In this document: positions 43,705 through 52,399 of the stretch, one piece after another | Layout of the letters: every line of letters begins with the position of its first letter | Numbering within the stretch: the first letter of the stretch is position 1 | NCBI RefSeq assembly: GCF_025143825.1 | Contig: NZ_CP083560.1 | Coordinates: 3,224,001-3,288,000, forward strand | DNA: 64,000 nucleotides | Direction of reading: 5' to 3' | From: Sulfitobacter sp. S223 | GTDB lineage: Bacteria > Pseudomonadota > Alphaproteobacteria > Rhodobacterales > Rhodobacteraceae | Made by a program: the position numbers and the translations under genes | Notes under the pieces: generated by a model | Databases searched by the model: none | Told to the model about the DNA's origin: nothing | Seen by the model: the letters and a program-made list of their open reading frames with translations, nothing else

Positions 43705-44442
43705 CTAAGAAATCATGCCGCCGTCGGAATCGTTGCCGGTTGCGTCTTGGAGCGCCGCAAGATCCATAATGGACAGCGTTCGCCGATCAGAAAAATCGAT
43801 CACGCCTTCCTTTTTCAGCGCGCTGAACTGACGGCTGACCGTCTCAAGCGTCAGGCCCAGATAGTTTGCGATCTGGTCCCGCGTCAACGGCAACGGCATA
43901 GCGGAGATTCGGCCGGGATCATCGGTATTTGAACGGCGGGCAAGTAGCTCGATGAATGTTGCGATCTTTTCGCGCGCAGTTTTGCGCCCCAGCAACAGCA
44001 TCCAGTCACGCGCGGCGTCAAGTTCGTCCAGCGCCAGCTCCATCAGACGGTGCGCGATATGAGGGGTCTCATCCACCAACGTCTCAAACGGCGCCCGGTC
44101 AAAACAACACAACATAACGTCCGTGGTCGCAATCACGTCAAAAGCAGCTTCATGGCGCCCCGGACGACCGATAAAATCGGACGGCAACAACAAACCAACC
44201 ATCTGCGTCCGACCATCCTCAAGCGTTTTGGACAGACTAGCAACACCCGTAACCACAGAGGCTACAAATGCAAAAGGCTCCCCGCGCCACAGGATCGTTT
44301 CGCCTGCCGCAAAGCTCCGGTAAGATTTCATCCCGTCCAGCACCGACAACTCATCAGTATCACATCGCGCACAAACGGCACGGTGGCGAATAGGACAGCT
44401 GGTACAGCTGACTTTTGGAACTGTTTTCAGATTTGTGTTCAT
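43705..44442 (-). CDS. fnrL: FnrL, oxygen-sensing Crp/Fnr-family regulator
   Basis: 245 residues. FnrL holds an oxygen-labile 4Fe-4S cluster and activates microaerobic genes. N-terminal Cys13, Cys16, Cys24 and Cys27 (CTSCPIRHRAVCARC) and the Cys pair in VMLCCF further on provide cluster ligands. A cyclic-nucleotide-like domain is followed by the helix-turn-helix LTRDQIANYLGLTLETVSRQFSALKKEG, where E-x2-S-R reads the FNR box. Start at 44442 gives the usual length, but no ribosome site is visible and an FNR box abuts it at 44444-44457, which suggests autoregulation. It is divergent from hemN and lies upstream of ccoNOQP. Confidence 0.93.
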   Translation of the reverse strand: MNTNLKTVPKVSCTSCPIRHRAVCARCDTDELSVLDGMKSYRSFAAGETILWRGEPFAFVASVVTGVASLSKTLEDGRTQMVGLLLPSDFIGRPGRHEAAFDVIATTDVMLCCFDRAPFETLVDETPHIAHRLMELALDELDAARDWMLLLGRKTAREKIATFIELLARRSNTDDPGRISAMPLPLTRDQIANYLGLTLETVSRQFSALKKEGVIDFSDRRTLSIMDLAALQDATGNDSDGGMIS

Positions 44443-44443
44443 G

Positions 44444-44457
44444 TTGATCTGCATCAA
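44444..44457. promoter_or_regulatory. FNR box between fnrL and hemN
   Basis: TTGATCTGCATCAA, perfect and identical to the ccoG site. It begins one base from the fnrL ATG and its centre is 41.5 bases before the hemN ATG. FnrL bound here would activate hemN and could block fnrL transcription. Confidence 0.9.
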
Positions 44458-44491
44458 AGAATGTTTTGTTCTGGCTACCCTACATGGAAGA

Positions 44492-45847
44492 ATGAGCAAG
44501 ATCGACATCTTTCGCCGCTATGGCCTCTTTGACGCACGTGTGCCTCGATACACGAGCTATCCACCCGCAAACCACTTTCAGGAGGGTGAAGGGCTGAAGC
44601 ACCAGAACGACTGGCTGCAAAGCGTGCCGGATGGCTCAGATGTGTCAGTCTATATCCACATCCCATTTTGCAAGCGCCTGTGCTGGTTCTGCGCCTGCCG
44701 GACCCAAGGCACCAAAACGATGCGTCCCGTCGACGCATATGTCGACATCTTGCGCAAAGAAATCACCGGCGTCCGCGCAACACTTGCACCCGGCATCAAA
44801 ATGTCCCGGCTACATTTGGGTGGTGGCACCCCGACAATCCTGTCCGCCCAGACAATGAGCACACTCCTGCGCGAGGTGTTCGATGCTTTTGAACCCGCAG
44901 AGAATTTCGAATTTTCGGTTGAGATCGACCCGACCGAGGCAGAAAAACCCCTACTGCAAACACTGATCGACTTTGGCCTCAATCGTGCAAGCCTTGGTGT
45001 GCAGGATTTTGCCCCCGAGGTTCAGGCTGCCATCGGGCGCGAGCAAAGCCTTGAGCAAACAGAAACAGTTATCGATTTTTTGCGCAGCAACGGTGTCAGC
45101 AGCCTCAACCTTGATGTGCTTTATGGCCTACCTCACCAAACGCTAGAAAGTTTCTCGGAAACGCTTTCGCATGTTATCGCGCTGCAACCGGATCGGCTTG
45201 CCATTTATGGCTATGCCCATGTGCCTTGGATGTCGAAGCGACAGGTGATGATCCGCGAAGAACATTTACCTGATCCGATGGCCCGCTTTGCGCTGGCTGA
45301 ATTTGCCGAGAAGATGTTCACAGAAAACGGGTATGAGCCTGTGGGCATCGACCACTTTGCAAAGCCGGGAGACAGCCTTGCACTGGCCAGCAAAGAAGGG
45401 CGACTGCACCGCAACTTTCAAGGCTACACCGATGATCAAAGCCCAACCCTGTTGGGGTTCGGAGCCTCTGCGATCTCGAAGTTCGCCCAGGGTTACGCCC
45501 AGAACGCGCCAGCAACATTTGCCTATCAGGAACGTATCAACGCCACCGGTTTTGCCAGCTTCAAGGGATTCGAAATGTGTACAGATGACGCGTTGATGGC
45601 CCGCGTTATCGAGGACCTGATGTGCCGTTTTACCTTTGACGAAAAGACACTTTGCCAAGCCTTTCCTGATCACCGCGAAGCAATCAGGGCAATGGCTGTA
45701 TCATTGATGCAGAAATTCTCGGACGTTTTCTTTATCAGCGGTGAAGGGCTAAAGCTAAAACCCGAAGCCTATCCGCTTGTCCGGGTTGTCGCAGGCTACG
45801 TGGACAGTCGCACCTCAAAGAAAACGGCCCACTCTTCTGCGATCTAG
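44492..45847 (+). CDS. hemN: Oxygen-independent coproporphyrinogen III dehydrogenase
   Basis: 451 residues. Radical-SAM enzyme that makes protoporphyrinogen IX for haem without oxygen. The 4Fe-4S motif is CKRLCWFC (Cys60, Cys64, Cys67), with a fourth Cys at 69; the HemN-specific RVPRYTSYP is at residues 16-24 and the GGGTP SAM motif is at about 110-114. The ATG at 44492 matches the family N-terminus. GGAAG is too close (1 base) to serve as a normal ribosome site and the FNR box geometry would place the transcript start at the ATG, so it may be translated from a leaderless mRNA. Expression is tied to FnrL, fitting the haem demand of cbb3 oxidase. Confidence 0.93.
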   Translation: MSKIDIFRRYGLFDARVPRYTSYPPANHFQEGEGLKHQNDWLQSVPDGSDVSVYIHIPFCKRLCWFCACRTQGTKTMRPVDAYVDILRKEITGVRATLAPGIKMSRLHLGGGTPTILSAQTMSTLLREVFDAFEPAENFEFSVEIDPTEAEKPLLQTLIDFGLNRASLGVQDFAPEVQAAIGREQSLEQTETVIDFLRSNGVSSLNLDVLYGLPHQTLESFSETLSHVIALQPDRLAIYGYAHVPWMSKRQVMIREEHLPDPMARFALAEFAEKMFTENGYEPVGIDHFAKPGDSLALASKEGRLHRNFQGYTDDQSPTLLGFGASAISKFAQGYAQNAPATFAYQERINATGFASFKGFEMCTDDALMARVIEDLMCRFTFDEKTLCQAFPDHREAIRAMAVSLMQKFSDVFFISGEGLKLKPEAYPLVRVVAGYVDSRTSKKTAHSSAI

Positions 45848-45970
45848 CGTTATTCAAACCACAGACCCACAGTGCTATAAAAAACGGCAATTTTTCTGCC
45901 GGACGGGGTTCAAGCGCCGTTTGGCGTAGCGGAATTTGTCACGGCCCACTGGATGTGTTTGCATGGGTCT

Positions 45971-47734
45971 ATGAAGCACCAATCAGACCAGCCCGCGGAT
46001 AAGGCGACATTCAACCGCTTGCTCGCCGCTTATGTGGCGCAGATCTATCCAGAACGTGACACCCTATCGCTTTGCCGCGACATCAGTGATGCGTTCTGGC
46101 CGGAAGGGACGCACCGCCGAAAACGCAAGCGCAAACCGGGCAATTCCATGTGGTCGCAACATGATGCCCTGCTGATCACCTACGGCAACAGCATCAAAGA
46201 CGGGGCGCACAAACCGCTTGATCTGCTTAACGATTTCTTGTGCCGCTATCTGGAAGGCACGATCAATGGCGTGCACATCCTGCCGTTTTTCCCTTTCACC
46301 TCTGATGACGGATTTGCCGTTACGGATTTTCGCGCTGTCAATCCGCAGCTCGGCGACTGGGCTGACATCAACCGCATCGCCGACCGCTTCAAACTCATGT
46401 CCGATTTGGTCTTGAACCATGTCTCAAGTCAGGGCGCTTGGTTCAATGCCTATCGCCAGCGGCAGGCACCCTATGACCGCTTCTTTTTCGAGGCCGAGCC
46501 GTCCAATGATTTGAGCATGGTCGTGCGCCCCCGCACCACGCCACTGCTACAAGAAATTGAAACGAGCGATGGTCCGCGCCACGTCTGGTGTACCTTCAGC
46601 CATGACCAGATTGATCTGGATTTCCGCAATCCCGAGGTGCTGCTTGAGTTTTTACGGATCATCCGCCTGCACATGGACAACGGTGTGCAGATTATCCGGC
46701 TCGATGCCGTGGCCTTTGTCTGGAAGGAAATTGGAAGTCCTTCGATCCACCTTCCTCAAACACATGCAATCGTAAAGCTGATCCGCTTGCTGTGTGACTA
46801 TGCTGTTGAGCCCGTGATCCTGCTGACAGAGACAAACGTCCCCAAGGCGGAAAACCTAAGCTATTTTGGCAAGCGCGATGAAGCCCATGTAATCTATAAC
46901 TTCCCGCTGCCGCCGCTAATCTTGCACGCGATGATGACCGGCACAGCAGCGCATCTGGAAAACTGGCAGCGCAGCATGCCACCTGCCCCGCTGGGATGTG
47001 CCTATCTCAATTTCACCGCCAGCCATGACGGCATAGGAATGCGCCCCGCTGAGGGGCTGCTTTCAGAGATGGACCAAGCAGCGGTTATCAATGTGGTCAA
47101 GCGGATTGGCGGCCTTGTTTCCATGCGGGCGCTACCTGATGGCGGTGAAGCACCATATGAGCTTAATACCACCTTCTTTGATGCAATGTCGCAGACTGTC
47201 GCGGGGCCGGACACCTATCACATTGACCGCTTCATCTGTTCGCAGACAATCGTGATGTCGCTGGAAGGCATTCCGGCCTTCTACATCCACTCAATGCTTG
47301 CGACCCCCAATGATCACGCCGGCGTCAAAAAACGGGGCATGAACCGCGCCATCAACCGCCACCGATGGGATTATGGGGATTTGCGCGCGAAACTGGCACA
47401 GCCCGATACGCCGCAAGCTCAAGTATTGGACGGGCTAAGAGGCCGCCTGCGAATCCGGCAGGAACAACTGGCCTTTCACCCTAACGCAACCCAGTTCACA
47501 ATCCATATGGACGATCACCGCATCTTTGCGATTTGGCGGCAGAGCCTTGATCGGCAGCAATCCATCTTTGCTCTGCACAACGTCAGCGCCGAGGAAGTTG
47601 AGATACCAGCCCTACGCCTCAATCTGATCGGAGATGAGGATTGGGTCGATCTGCTGTCAAACGAGGCGATCACAGGTGAAACTGTCACCCTCGCCCCTTA
47701 CCAGTGTCGCTGGATCAGCAACGGGGATTATTGA
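45971..47734 (+). CDS. GH13 phosphorylase, probable glucosylglycerate phosphorylase (sucrose-phosphorylase family)
   Basis: About 587 residues of glycoside hydrolase family 13, subfamily 18 type. ILPFFPFTSDDGFAV near residue 107, the nucleophile Asp in IIRLDAVAF, the acid/base Glu in ILLTETNVP and the third acid in NFTASHDGIG are all present. GH13_18 contains sucrose phosphorylase and glucosylglycerate phosphorylase; the latter turns glucosylglycerate plus phosphate into glucose 1-phosphate and glycerate. The neighbouring genes for glucosyl-3-phosphoglycerate synthesis strongly favour this reading. Start is uncertain (ATG at 45953 or 45971). Its stop overlaps the stop of the convergent synthase gene by 7 bases. 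Confidence 0.82.
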   Translation: MKHQSDQPADKATFNRLLAAYVAQIYPERDTLSLCRDISDAFWPEGTHRRKRKRKPGNSMWSQHDALLITYGNSIKDGAHKPLDLLNDFLCRYLEGTINGVHILPFFPFTSDDGFAVTDFRAVNPQLGDWADINRIADRFKLMSDLVLNHVSSQGAWFNAYRQRQAPYDRFFFEAEPSNDLSMVVRPRTTPLLQEIETSDGPRHVWCTFSHDQIDLDFRNPEVLLEFLRIIRLHMDNGVQIIRLDAVAFVWKEIGSPSIHLPQTHAIVKLIRLLCDYAVEPVILLTETNVPKAENLSYFGKRDEAHVIYNFPLPPLILHAMMTGTAAHLENWQRSMPPAPLGCAYLNFTASHDGIGMRPAEGLLSEMDQAAVINVVKRIGGLVSMRALPDGGEAPYELNTTFFDAMSQTVAGPDTYHIDRFICSQTIVMSLEGIPAFYIHSMLATPNDHAGVKKRGMNRAINRHRWDYGDLRAKLAQPDTPQAQVLDGLRGRLRIRQEQLAFHPNATQFTIHMDDHRIFAIWRQSLDRQQSIFALHNVSAEEVEIPALRLNLIGDEDWVDLLSNEAITGETVTLAPYQCRWISNGDY

Positions 47735-48948
47735 TAGTCCTTCGCATCCGCCGCAACCGCGGCCTGCATGTCGCGCAGAAAGGTGGGATCAGCAGAATGC
47801 ACACGGTTCCATGTCGGGATGAACGGCGTTTCATGGGGGTTTTCCAGAAACGTCTGGCCCGCGCGCATGATGTTCTCTGCAAATAATTCGATCGACGCTT
47901 CTTCGCTGTGACGGTCCAGCTTGAGGCCGTTCATTTGCGCATCGGTGTAATAGGCTTCCAAAAGGTCCAGCGCGCTTCGGTAATAGGTGGCCTTGAGTGT
48001 CCGGAAGGTGTTCGGGGTAAAGGTGGTGCCATCAGCGGCCAGCTTGCGGAAAATGGCCTTACAAATGTCCACCGACATCCGGTTAAGGCCGTTGGCCGCG
48101 TCTTCGGGGCTTAGATCCTGGTGTTTGTGATCGTAGGCATCAGCAATTTCGACCTGACAGACCGCTTTGGGTGCCAAATTGCGCCATGCTTCTGAAAGTA
48201 CGCCAATCTCCAAACCCCAATCAGAAGGCATCCGCAAATCTGGCAGGATAGCACTGCGCATGGCAAATTCACCCGACAGCGGGTATCGGAAACTGCGTAG
48301 ATAATCGAGGTAATCCCGATCGCCGATCACGCGCTTCAGCGCAATAAGCAAAGGACTGACCAGCAACCGCGTCACGCGGCCATTCAGTTTTTCCCCACCC
48401 ACGCGGGCGTAATATCCCTTTGCCACCTGATAGGGAAAAGTCGGGTTGGCCACCGGATAGATCAGACGCGCCAGCAGTTCATTGGTGTAGGTCAGGATGT
48501 CACAATCATGGATCGCCATGACAGCACTATCCTGGCAGCCGATAAGGTACCCCATAGAGGTCCAGACGTTTTTGCCTTTACCCGCTTCGGTTGGGGCAAG
48601 CCCCATTCCGGCCAAGCGTGTTTCAAGCTCTTTCATCCGGGGGCTGTCGTTCCAGATTACGATATGGTTCTGGTTCAGGCCTTTGAAGAACTGCCGCGCA
48701 TGCCTGTATTCATCTGCGTCGGCCTTATCCAGACCGATGATGATCCGGTGCAGGTAGGTAACCTTCGACAACTCTGACAATATTTTAGGCATCGCCTCGG
48801 TTTCCAGCTCTGAATAGAGACACGGAAGTATGAGCGACATCTTCCGGCTCTGTGCGAAAGTCTCCAGCTCATAGGTCATATCTTCTAAGCCGCGCGTGCG
48901 CATATTGTGGAGAGTTGCGATATTCCCGTTTTGATGAAAATCAACCAT
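47728..48948 (-). CDS. Glucosyl-3-phosphoglycerate synthase-like glycosyltransferase
   Basis: 406 residues, GT-A fold related to the GpgS-type enzymes (GT81-like). AIHDCDILTY gives the DxD metal site; IIIGLDKADADEYRHA, GKGKNVWTSMGYLIG and PSDWGLEIGVLSE are characteristic of the group that joins a sugar nucleotide to 3-phosphoglycerate. The product would be glucosyl- (less likely mannosyl-) 3-phosphoglycerate, precursor of a compatible solute. It follows the phosphatase gene with no gap (TGA then ATG), so the two form one operon, and converges on the phosphorylase. Donor specificity cannot be decided from the sequence. Confidence 0.85.
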   Translation of the reverse strand: MVDFHQNGNIATLHNMRTRGLEDMTYELETFAQSRKMSLILPCLYSELETEAMPKILSELSKVTYLHRIIIGLDKADADEYRHARQFFKGLNQNHIVIWNDSPRMKELETRLAGMGLAPTEAGKGKNVWTSMGYLIGCQDSAVMAIHDCDILTYTNELLARLIYPVANPTFPYQVAKGYYARVGGEKLNGRVTRLLVSPLLIALKRVIGDRDYLDYLRSFRYPLSGEFAMRSAILPDLRMPSDWGLEIGVLSEAWRNLAPKAVCQVEIADAYDHKHQDLSPEDAANGLNRMSVDICKAIFRKLAADGTTFTPNTFRTLKATYYRSALDLLEAYYTDAQMNGLKLDRHSEEASIELFAENIMRAGQTFLENPHETPFIPTWNRVHSADPTFLRDMQAAVAADAKDYQ

Positions 48949-49740
48949 TCAGATACGCCCTACAGTAAGTTTAAATTTATCAACCAGCTCTAACACGGCC
49001 TCGTTCCATCCCGCAGGTCCAGCCTTGGACGTACGAATGATCCGGCCAGTTTTTTCCGCCTCCAGCGGAGTTAACGCTTCGTGATGCGGATTTGCGACGA
49101 TGACACCGAAATCAGCAGTCTCCAGCATTTCGACATCATTAGGTGCGTCACCCAGCGCGATGCAGCGCAGTGGTTTGTACTGCGCGATCACCTCAGCCAT
49201 CCGGTCCGCCTTTGTGCCACCAAACGACAGCGTTAGAAACCGGCCTCCGCGACGTGCAGAAATACCCAGGTGTGCCAGCGATTTGATGAACTCAGCCTCA
49301 GCAGCTTGCGTGCCGTGCCACATTCCTGGCTCTGAGAACGCGCGTTCACGGGCGCGACCGGCGTCCTTCTGCGGCAATCCAGTCAACGCCATGATCCGCG
49401 CCACATCCATATCGCCGAAGCCTTCGAAACAGGCGCGCAGCACCTTTGGGACTTCATCAAGAAGTTTGCGTAAAGCTTTGTAGCTTTCTTCTATTGTTTG
49501 GGTGTGCAGATTGGTCACACCTGCCCCATTCTCAACAATTGCGGGCAAACCAGTCAGGCCCAACGCATCTTGAAGCACATCGATTTCCGCAGCGGTTTTG
49601 CTGCTTGCCAGTATTACAGGTGCGCCCAGTTCAGCCAGGACATGAAGGGCGGTCTGCGCCGCGGACCAGCTGTAATCACTATGATCCAGCAATGTGCCAT
49701 CAAGGTCGGAGAATACAACAAGAGGTGTAGGCGCAGTCAT
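48949..49740 (-). CDS. HAD-IIB phosphatase, glucosyl/mannosyl-3-phosphoglycerate phosphatase
   Basis: 263 residues. HAD superfamily: FSDLDGTLL (nucleophile Asp12, acid Asp14), the second motif Ser in LASSKTAAE, Lys in FGGTKADR and the metal-binding ALGDAPNDVEML. The IVENGAGV segment and spacing match the mannosyl-3-phosphoglycerate phosphatase family. It should remove the phosphate from glucosyl-3-phosphoglycerate made by the downstream synthase, giving glucosylglycerate. AAGG touches the ATG directly, which is too close for a normal ribosome site. The gene is first in its operon. Confidence 0.87.
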   Translation of the reverse strand: MTAPTPLVVFSDLDGTLLDHSDYSWSAAQTALHVLAELGAPVILASSKTAAEIDVLQDALGLTGLPAIVENGAGVTNLHTQTIEESYKALRKLLDEVPKVLRACFEGFGDMDVARIMALTGLPQKDAGRARERAFSEPGMWHGTQAAEAEFIKSLAHLGISARRGGRFLTLSFGGTKADRMAEVIAQYKPLRCIALGDAPNDVEMLETADFGVIVANPHHEALTPLEAEKTGRIIRTSKAGPAGWNEAVLELVDKFKLTVGRI

Positions 49741-50148
49741 CCTTGAAGTGTCCCGCGCCCCGCCATCAGCCGCAAGTCAACAGTGCAAAAAAAACGTGCT
49801 TGCGTGACAGTTTTTTCAGCACCGCCTTTTCTTGAGGCACAATAACTCTGGCTTCACGGTCGTTTCACGATCGGCCGCGCACCACAGCTGATTTGTGATA
49901 GCTTGGAATGTTCACCCAAACTTACCCTGCAGAAACACGGATATTATGAACATAAGGGTCGTTCGGCCGCGATCGAATTCGCGGGTTCAGGGCATGCTTC
50001 ACATTCGCATGCGCCGACCTTTAGTGAACCGGCCACGTGTTGTCTGGCGGCGCGCAGCAAGACTGGACAAAGCGGCCTTTGGTCCGATCAGAGATCACGA
50101 AGTTGCCGGCCTTCTAAGCCACATGAGGTGAGCAGGCGTCGCGATTTT
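49741..50148. other. Intergenic region of about 400 bases
   Basis: The part next to the phosphatase gene should hold its promoter; on the minus strand TTGACT at 49783-49778 is a possible -35 box but no good -10 follows. Small open frames on the plus strand between 49895 and 50199 code for Arg-rich peptides with no recognisable family and run into the end of the histidine kinase gene, so they are not called. Nothing else stands out. Confidence 0.5.
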
Positions 50149-51819
50149 TCACGCCAGACCAAGGGCATATTGGGAATGGCCTCCGCTCCTGCCATATGAA
50201 GCCGTCGGCATTTTCCTAAGCTGCGCTGCCGCTGCGGGCAGCGTTATGGAAAAAATACATCCCCGTTGCGGTGCGGCACGCAGGCTGATTGATCCACCCC
50301 AAGCGGTTACAGTCTTTCGAACCAACGCGAGGCCAAGCCCGCTTCCCTCTACCCGCGTAAGACGGGCAAACGGTTCGAAGACCTGTGAACGCTGTGCAGG
50401 TGCGATTCCGGGGCCATCGTCTTCGACCTCAATGGTAACCTCGTTCTCAAGTCTATAAGCGCGCAGCTTAATTTTGCCCCCTGCACGGTCATGGTGTTTG
50501 ACCGCATTGGAGATCAGGTTTCGCATCACCAGATCAAACGAAGTCGGATCGACTTCGACGTCCGGCATGTCCGGCTCGATCTCAATCACCATGCAGGGCC
50601 TCTGCGCGGCCAGTTTCAGCACACCATTGAACCGCTCGTTTGGCGCAAAGCATTGCGGGTTGCCGCAGTCCGACTTTGCCTTGGCGTAGTCCAGTAAATC
50701 CACCACCAGCACGTTCATCTTTCGTGATAGATCATTTAGAATGCAAAAGTGGTTTTGCAGCGTCACAGGAAGATCGATGCCAATTTCCGCAAGATCTTCG
50801 AGAATGAATTCCATCAAGACAGATTGCTGCACCAATGGCGCCTTGAGATCATGCGCTGCCATTGCGGAAAAGGCCAAGAGCTGTTGATTGGCTCGCACCA
50901 GTTCGCGCTGCTGATCGCCTAATTGTTTATTCTGATGATGTAGCTTGGACGCATCAAACCAGACCGCCGCATAATGGTGTCGGCCCAGCCGAAACATGCG
51001 CAGATCACATGAGCGACCGTCACGTGTTTGCAAAAGCTGTTGCACCCGCTCTCCTGCCCGCAGACGTTCGAGAATTGTCTTTGTGAAAACTGTGATGTCC
51101 TCGGACGCGATTTCCACATCAAAGTCCCCGTTTGAGAATGCTTTCGAGCAACATTGATCAAGCGTGCAACCAGATTTTAACGAGGGAACCAGTCTTGGAA
51201 ACTGGTCCTCTAACCCTCCGCTCCAACAGACCGCGCCCATATCCCCGTCAAAGATTGCGACGGCTGCATCGGCTTGATTGAAGCCACTAATTAGCATTTG
51301 CTGCGATGCAAGCGTATCGCGCAGTCTGGTCGTGATCCGGCGGTGCATCGCTGCGCAGACTGCAAGCGTAACCAAAAAAACCGCAGCGCTGCAGAATATA
51401 ACAACTATGACGCTTGCCGAACGGTCGCGTGCAATACTTTGACCTGCGCCCTGCACCTTAGGCATATCCAGCAGGATCGGTGCGCGCGCCTTCGTCTCCA
51501 TCAGCGCCGCCCCGCCTTGTGCGGCCATCCCACCCGCATGAGGCAATCCACCAGCCGAACCGTAATTGAGGCGCGCGTGATAGGTTTGTTCTGCTTCTGC
51601 CGCATCTATCCTTTCGATGGCAAATGGTGCGAGGCGGTGCTGTTCAAAGTCGGCTCGCGCCGCCATATCGTACCCTCGCGACAGGTGGACATTTGCAGCA
51701 GTTTTCGCACCATCTTGGACAGTCGGTTGCAGTTGCTCTTGCGCGGACAGATGCCCCCCTGACCAAGGAGACAACAAAAGAATGGAGGCCGCTAGGAGTA
51801 AACGCAAAAACTGGAACAT
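50149..51819 (-). CDS. Membrane-bound sensor histidine kinase
   Basis: 556 residues. A signal peptide (cleavage near LSAQE, about residue 26) leads to a periplasmic region of about 110 residues, then a membrane helix (about 137-160), a PAS-like cytoplasmic domain, a coiled coil, HisKA with AFSAMAAHDLKAPLV, and HATPase with NLISNAVKHHD, EDDGPGIAP and GSGLGLALVRK. The PAS-like part has clustered cysteines (GCTLDQCCSKAF, then SCDLR) and another pair (CGNPQC) follows between kinase domains, which could sense metal or redox state; this is inference. No receiver gene is adjacent, so it is an orphan kinase. Confidence 0.84.
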   Translation of the reverse strand: MFQFLRLLLAASILLLSPWSGGHLSAQEQLQPTVQDGAKTAANVHLSRGYDMAARADFEQHRLAPFAIERIDAAEAEQTYHARLNYGSAGGLPHAGGMAAQGGAALMETKARAPILLDMPKVQGAGQSIARDRSASVIVVIFCSAAVFLVTLAVCAAMHRRITTRLRDTLASQQMLISGFNQADAAVAIFDGDMGAVCWSGGLEDQFPRLVPSLKSGCTLDQCCSKAFSNGDFDVEIASEDITVFTKTILERLRAGERVQQLLQTRDGRSCDLRMFRLGRHHYAAVWFDASKLHHQNKQLGDQQRELVRANQQLLAFSAMAAHDLKAPLVQQSVLMEFILEDLAEIGIDLPVTLQNHFCILNDLSRKMNVLVVDLLDYAKAKSDCGNPQCFAPNERFNGVLKLAAQRPCMVIEIEPDMPDVEVDPTSFDLVMRNLISNAVKHHDRAGGKIKLRAYRLENEVTIEVEDDGPGIAPAQRSQVFEPFARLTRVEGSGLGLALVRKTVTAWGGSISLRAAPQRGCIFSITLPAAAAQLRKMPTASYGRSGGHSQYALGLA

Positions 51820-52013
51820 ATTGAGACTCGCACATCGGGGCTGTTGATCCGGTGATACCCTACTGCCATGAATTCAAGGTTAATCCGCGCGCGGCGAAAT
51901 CAGACCAGCGCCCGCAGAATTTGTGAACCATACCGGAAGCGCCCCGTGCTATGCACCCGTGCGCGCGAATGTCGTCTCGGCCTCCAACAGGCCGTGGCAG
52001 TTAAGAAAATGGT
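51820..52013. other. Non-coding gap downstream of two small ORFs
   Basis: Promoter side of the histidine kinase gene. I see no clear gene, hairpin or repeat. If the two small genes at 52014-52383 are not real, the empty stretch extends to 52399 (580 bases). Confidence 0.4.
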
Positions 52014-52208
52014 CTAGGCACGCACGTAACGCGCCGTTGAGGCGAAGTCGCGATAGCCGTCCATCTGCGACTGTCGAGGCAAGGCGATTGCCGCGATCTC
52101 TCTGGATATATCCGACCGGATATTGGGGGCATTGCACAGCTCTTTATAATATCTGATCGAAAGGGAGTTGAGCCCGACCATCGCGCGGTTAAAGCCAAAG
52201 GTGGTCAT
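52014..52208 (-). CDS. Small hypothetical protein (64 residues)
   Basis: Starts MTTFGFNRAMVGLNSLSIRY and ends with RDFASTARYVRA. The composition is protein-like (balanced hydrophobic and charged residues, a repeated Ile/Arg/Ser pattern) and unlike the Arg/Pro/Ala shadows common in this GC-rich DNA. It overlaps the end of the next small frame by 20 bases on the same strand. No good ribosome site and no family recognised, so it is only a possible gene. Confidence 0.35.
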   Translation of the reverse strand: MTTFGFNRAMVGLNSLSIRYYKELCNAPNIRSDISREIAAIALPRQSQMDGYRDFASTARYVRA

Positions 52209-52383
52209 CTGCGTGGCCTAGGTCCGGCTCTACCAGAACCACATCTGACCCGCCTTCTTTGGTGAGGTGGTACAGAGTGCAGCAGTCAGCCAGTCGAACT
52301 AGAGTGGACGAGTGTTTCACGATGATATCGACAGCTACTACCCTTTCGCCCAGCGCTTGCGGTCTTCCCGTAATTAAGGACAT
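52189..52383 (-). CDS. Small hypothetical protein (64 residues) after the AraC-type gene
   Basis: Starts MSLITGRPQALGERVVAVDI, contains HSSTLVRLADCCTLYHLTKEGGSDVVLVE and ends HADDHLWL. It begins 17 bases after the stop of the membrane AraC-type regulator on the same strand and so could be co-transcribed. AAGGGG lies 15 bases upstream, rather far. No family recognised; acidic, cytoplasmic if real. Confidence 0.35.
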   Translation of the reverse strand: MSLITGRPQALGERVVAVDIIVKHSSTLVRLADCCTLYHLTKEGGSDVVLVEPDLGHADDHLWL

Positions 52384-52399
52384 TCGCAAAGGGAGCCCC

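Noticed and set aside
45879..45901. Short hairpin CGGCA/TGCCG next to an A-run between hemN and the phosphorylase gene
   Set aside because: It would terminate only the minus strand, where no gene ends; the stem has 5 bases and may be chance.
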